From NCBI GenBank assembly GCA_035627955.1, contig DASPKU010000002.1:86277-150276 (forward strand): DNA of 64,000 nt, given 5' to 3'. The notes under the pieces were generated by a model. That model was given only the letters and a program-made list of their open reading frames with translations. It did not search any database and was not told the origin of the DNA. Below, one piece after another: positions 62,379-64,000 of the stretch (positions within the stretch are counted from its first letter, which is position 1; each line of letters starts with the position of its first letter). Position numbers and translations under genes: made by a program. Source of the DNA: Phycisphaerales bacterium (lineage in GTDB: Bacteria; Planctomycetota; Phycisphaerae; Phycisphaerales; UBA1924).

Positions 62379-64000
62379 ATGAACCCCGCCGGGAACCGGA
62401 TTCTTGCCCGTATGCTCGACCGGCTGTTCGCCGCGATCGTCAGCGGGCCGAGCCTCAACTGCCGCCCGCACAGCAGCCGCCAGCGCGTGGACCTGATGCA
62501 GCTAGGCAAGCTGGCTGACCGTGAGCCGGCGGCCGCGCTGCACGACCTGCTGTCCGACGGCGCCGCATTCGAGCTCACCTCCCGCCTCAAGCCGCCGGCG
62601 CGCCTGGCGACGCAGGTGCGCTTCCGCAAGAAGTCCGAAGGCGAGGGTTCGGAGACGCCTCTGGACCCCTCTGAGTCCGCGGCGCAGAAGGCGTGGACCG
62701 AGCAGAACTCGCTGCTGTCCAAGCTCCGGGTGCTCATCGAAGAAGCTCGCACGTACGAGAACGACACGGGCGCGTACGTGCTCAACGTCGGCTACCCGCT
62801 GGTGAGCCTGCCACCGGGCGCGAGCTTCGGCAAGCACCAGGGCACGCGCCGAATCCTCGCGCCCATCGCGTTCATCCCGGTGGCGGTGACGCTGAAGGCC
62901 GGGGCGAGCGCGGGCGTGCGGGTGGAGTGCAAGTCCGACGAGGTGGACCGCGTCGTTGCGAACGACGCGCTGCTGGCGTGGATCGAGCAGAACACCGGCA
63001 AGAAGGCCGAGACGCTGTTCACCGACGACGAGGGCGTCAACACCTGGCGCGAGATCGCGGAGCTGGTGCGGCACGCGTGCGCGGCCCTGAAGCTCGATGT
63101 CCCGGCGCTGTTCCAGGCGGACACCCTCCCCGCGACCCTGCCGCTGGAGGCGGCGCCGAAGGCGGAGGAGGGCGAGGCGAAGCCCGCGATCATCAACGCG
63201 GCGGTGCTGGGGCTGTTCCCGATGGCCAACCAGGGGCTGCTGCGGGACACGCAGGCGATGCTGGCTGGCGAGAGTGTGCGGGGGCCCGTGGAGAGCTTCC
63301 TGCGCGCGGATGTGTCGCTTGACGCCTCGGTTGCGGAGCAGGCCCCTGAAGAGCCGACGCCCAGAAAGAAGCGGCCGAAGGTCTTTGCCACCGAGCGGCT
63401 GGTCGCGCCGGCGGACCCGTGCCAGGCGCGGGCGGTGGCCCTCGCACGCACGAGCGCCGGGCTCGTCGTGCATGGTCCGCCCGGCACGGGCAAGTCGCAG
63501 ACCATCACGAATATCATCGGCGACCACCTCGCCCGCGGCGAGCGCGTGCTTTTCGTCTGCGAGAAGCGCACGGCCCTCGACGTGGTGGCCAACCGTCTCA
63601 CGGCGTTGGGGCTGGGCTCGCTGTGCGCTGTCGTGCACGACCCGCAGCGCGACCAGCGCGAGCTGTACATGAGCATCCGTGAGCAGCTGGAAACGCTCGC
63701 CGAAGTCAAGACGCACCCCATGGCCGAGCAGCGGGTCGCGAAGATCGACCAGGAGCTGGGCACGCTGCACGCCGAGCTGACCGGGGTGCACGACGCCCTG
63801 TCGCGTGCTCCCGATGGTGAGGAGATGTCGCTGCACGCGCTAGTGGGGCAGTGGCTGGCGCTCACGGCCGAGGGCAGTGCCACCGCGCTCGATGGCCTCG
63901 AGGGCGTGTCGCTGCACGAACTGGAGCCCGTGCTGCCGGTGGTGCGCGAGGCGTTGCAGCGGGCCCTTGATGTGTCGTACCCGACCAACGAGTGGAGCAG
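62379..64000 (+). CDS. DUF4011-type superfamily 1 helicase-like protein, 3'-partial
   Basis: The frame is open from ATG 62379 to the window end (540 residues seen). Residues ~1-230 contain segments typical of DUF4011 proteins (SRQRVDLMQL, LLSDGAAFELTSRL, YVLNVGYPLVSLPP). The P-loop GLVVHGPPGTGKSQTITNII is at about residues 361-380, followed by GERVLFVCEKRTALDVVANR (motif Ia). The rest, including the other helicase motifs and the usual C-terminal nuclease-like or DUF3320 parts, lies outside the window. Such large helicases are often near defence genes, but the role is not proven. It is divergent from the decarboxylase. Confidence 0.88.
   Translation, partial: MNPAGNRILARMLDRLFAAIVSGPSLNCRPHSSRQRVDLMQLGKLADREPAAALHDLLSDGAAFELTSRLKPPARLATQVRFRKKSEGEGSETPLDPSESAAQKAWTEQNSLLSKLRVLIEEARTYENDTGAYVLNVGYPLVSLPPGASFGKHQGTRRILAPIAFIPVAVTLKAGASAGVRVECKSDEVDRVVANDALLAWIEQNTGKKAETLFTDDEGVNTWREIAELVRHACAALKLDVPALFQADTLPATLPLEAAPKAEEGEAKPAIINAAVLGLFPMANQGLLRDTQAMLAGESVRGPVESFLRADVSLDASVAEQAPEEPTPRKKRPKVFATERLVAPADPCQARAVALARTSAGLVVHGPPGTGKSQTITNIIGDHLARGERVLFVCEKRTALDVVANRLTALGLGSLCAVVHDPQRDQRELYMSIREQLETLAEVKTHPMAEQRVAKIDQELGTLHAELTGVHDALSRAPDGEEMSLHALVGQWLALTAEGSATALDGLEGVSLHELEPVLPVVREALQRALDVSYPTNEWS

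Overview
The window is a GC-rich (visibly near 70%), gene-dense bacterial chromosome segment that most resembles a member of the Planctomycetota, probably class Phycisphaerae. The grounds are a pseudopilin of the planctomycete type, the C-terminal DFNGDGD...DQDIEAFF dockerin-like tail on a secreted protein, many short palindromic repeats between genes and even inside them, and scattered single copies of genes that are clustered in other phyla (nuoD, parB, tkt). The taxonomic call is inference from these signatures.

Layout: 1-8.4 kb holds clpB (minus), a small HTH protein, and a replication/partition neighbourhood: parB with no adjacent parA, three parS-like palindromes within 2 kb of it, a Nudix hydrolase, a histidine kinase, an ABC ATPase and a DciA-like protein. 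8.4-16.5 kb has a DCC protein, a DoxX-like membrane protein, gmd, a GT-C-like membrane protein, a methyltransferase and a UbiA-family enzyme, so probably surface glycan or lipid-linked sugar synthesis. 16.6-21.7 kb has a very large secreted zinc metalloprotease and a pseudopilin pair. 21.7-23.3 kb is a REP-associated tyrosine transposase (RAYT) flanked by four and three copies of a ~98-bp palindromic repeat; seven more copies lie elsewhere in the window.

23.3-31.5 kb has holA-ispE, a secreted phosphohistidine/ATP-grasp protein with EF-hand-like tail, a Fic protein of lower GC with repeated operator-like decamers, and ubiX. 31.7-38.6 kb has pyrB, gmk, nuoD, a MarR-DoxX-pirin operon with a good promoter, and a tightly coupled pair that looks like an ADP-ribosyltransferase-type toxin with a small antitoxin. 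38.8-44.8 kb has a Wzy-like polymerase, a large secreted protein of unknown function, a sugar-nucleotide epimerase and an LTxxQ-like secreted protein. 44.9-50.6 kb has an atypical Mrp ATPase, a signal peptidase I with a large insertion, and transketolase with a sigma-54-type promoter far upstream. 50.8-64 kb has an FkbM methyltransferase, MlaD- and MlaF-like proteins, a cysteine desulfurase, SRPBCC proteins, cyanophycinase, two frameshifted genes (an O-methyltransferase and a PLP-dependent decarboxylase) and the start of a large DUF4011-type helicase.

No rRNA, tRNA or CRISPR array was recognised. The main novelty candidates are the RAYT/REP family, the exported dikinase-like protein, the ART-like toxin-antitoxin pair, the parS cluster, palindromic repeats inserted in frame in core genes, and two mutually exclusive hairpins in the clpB leader.
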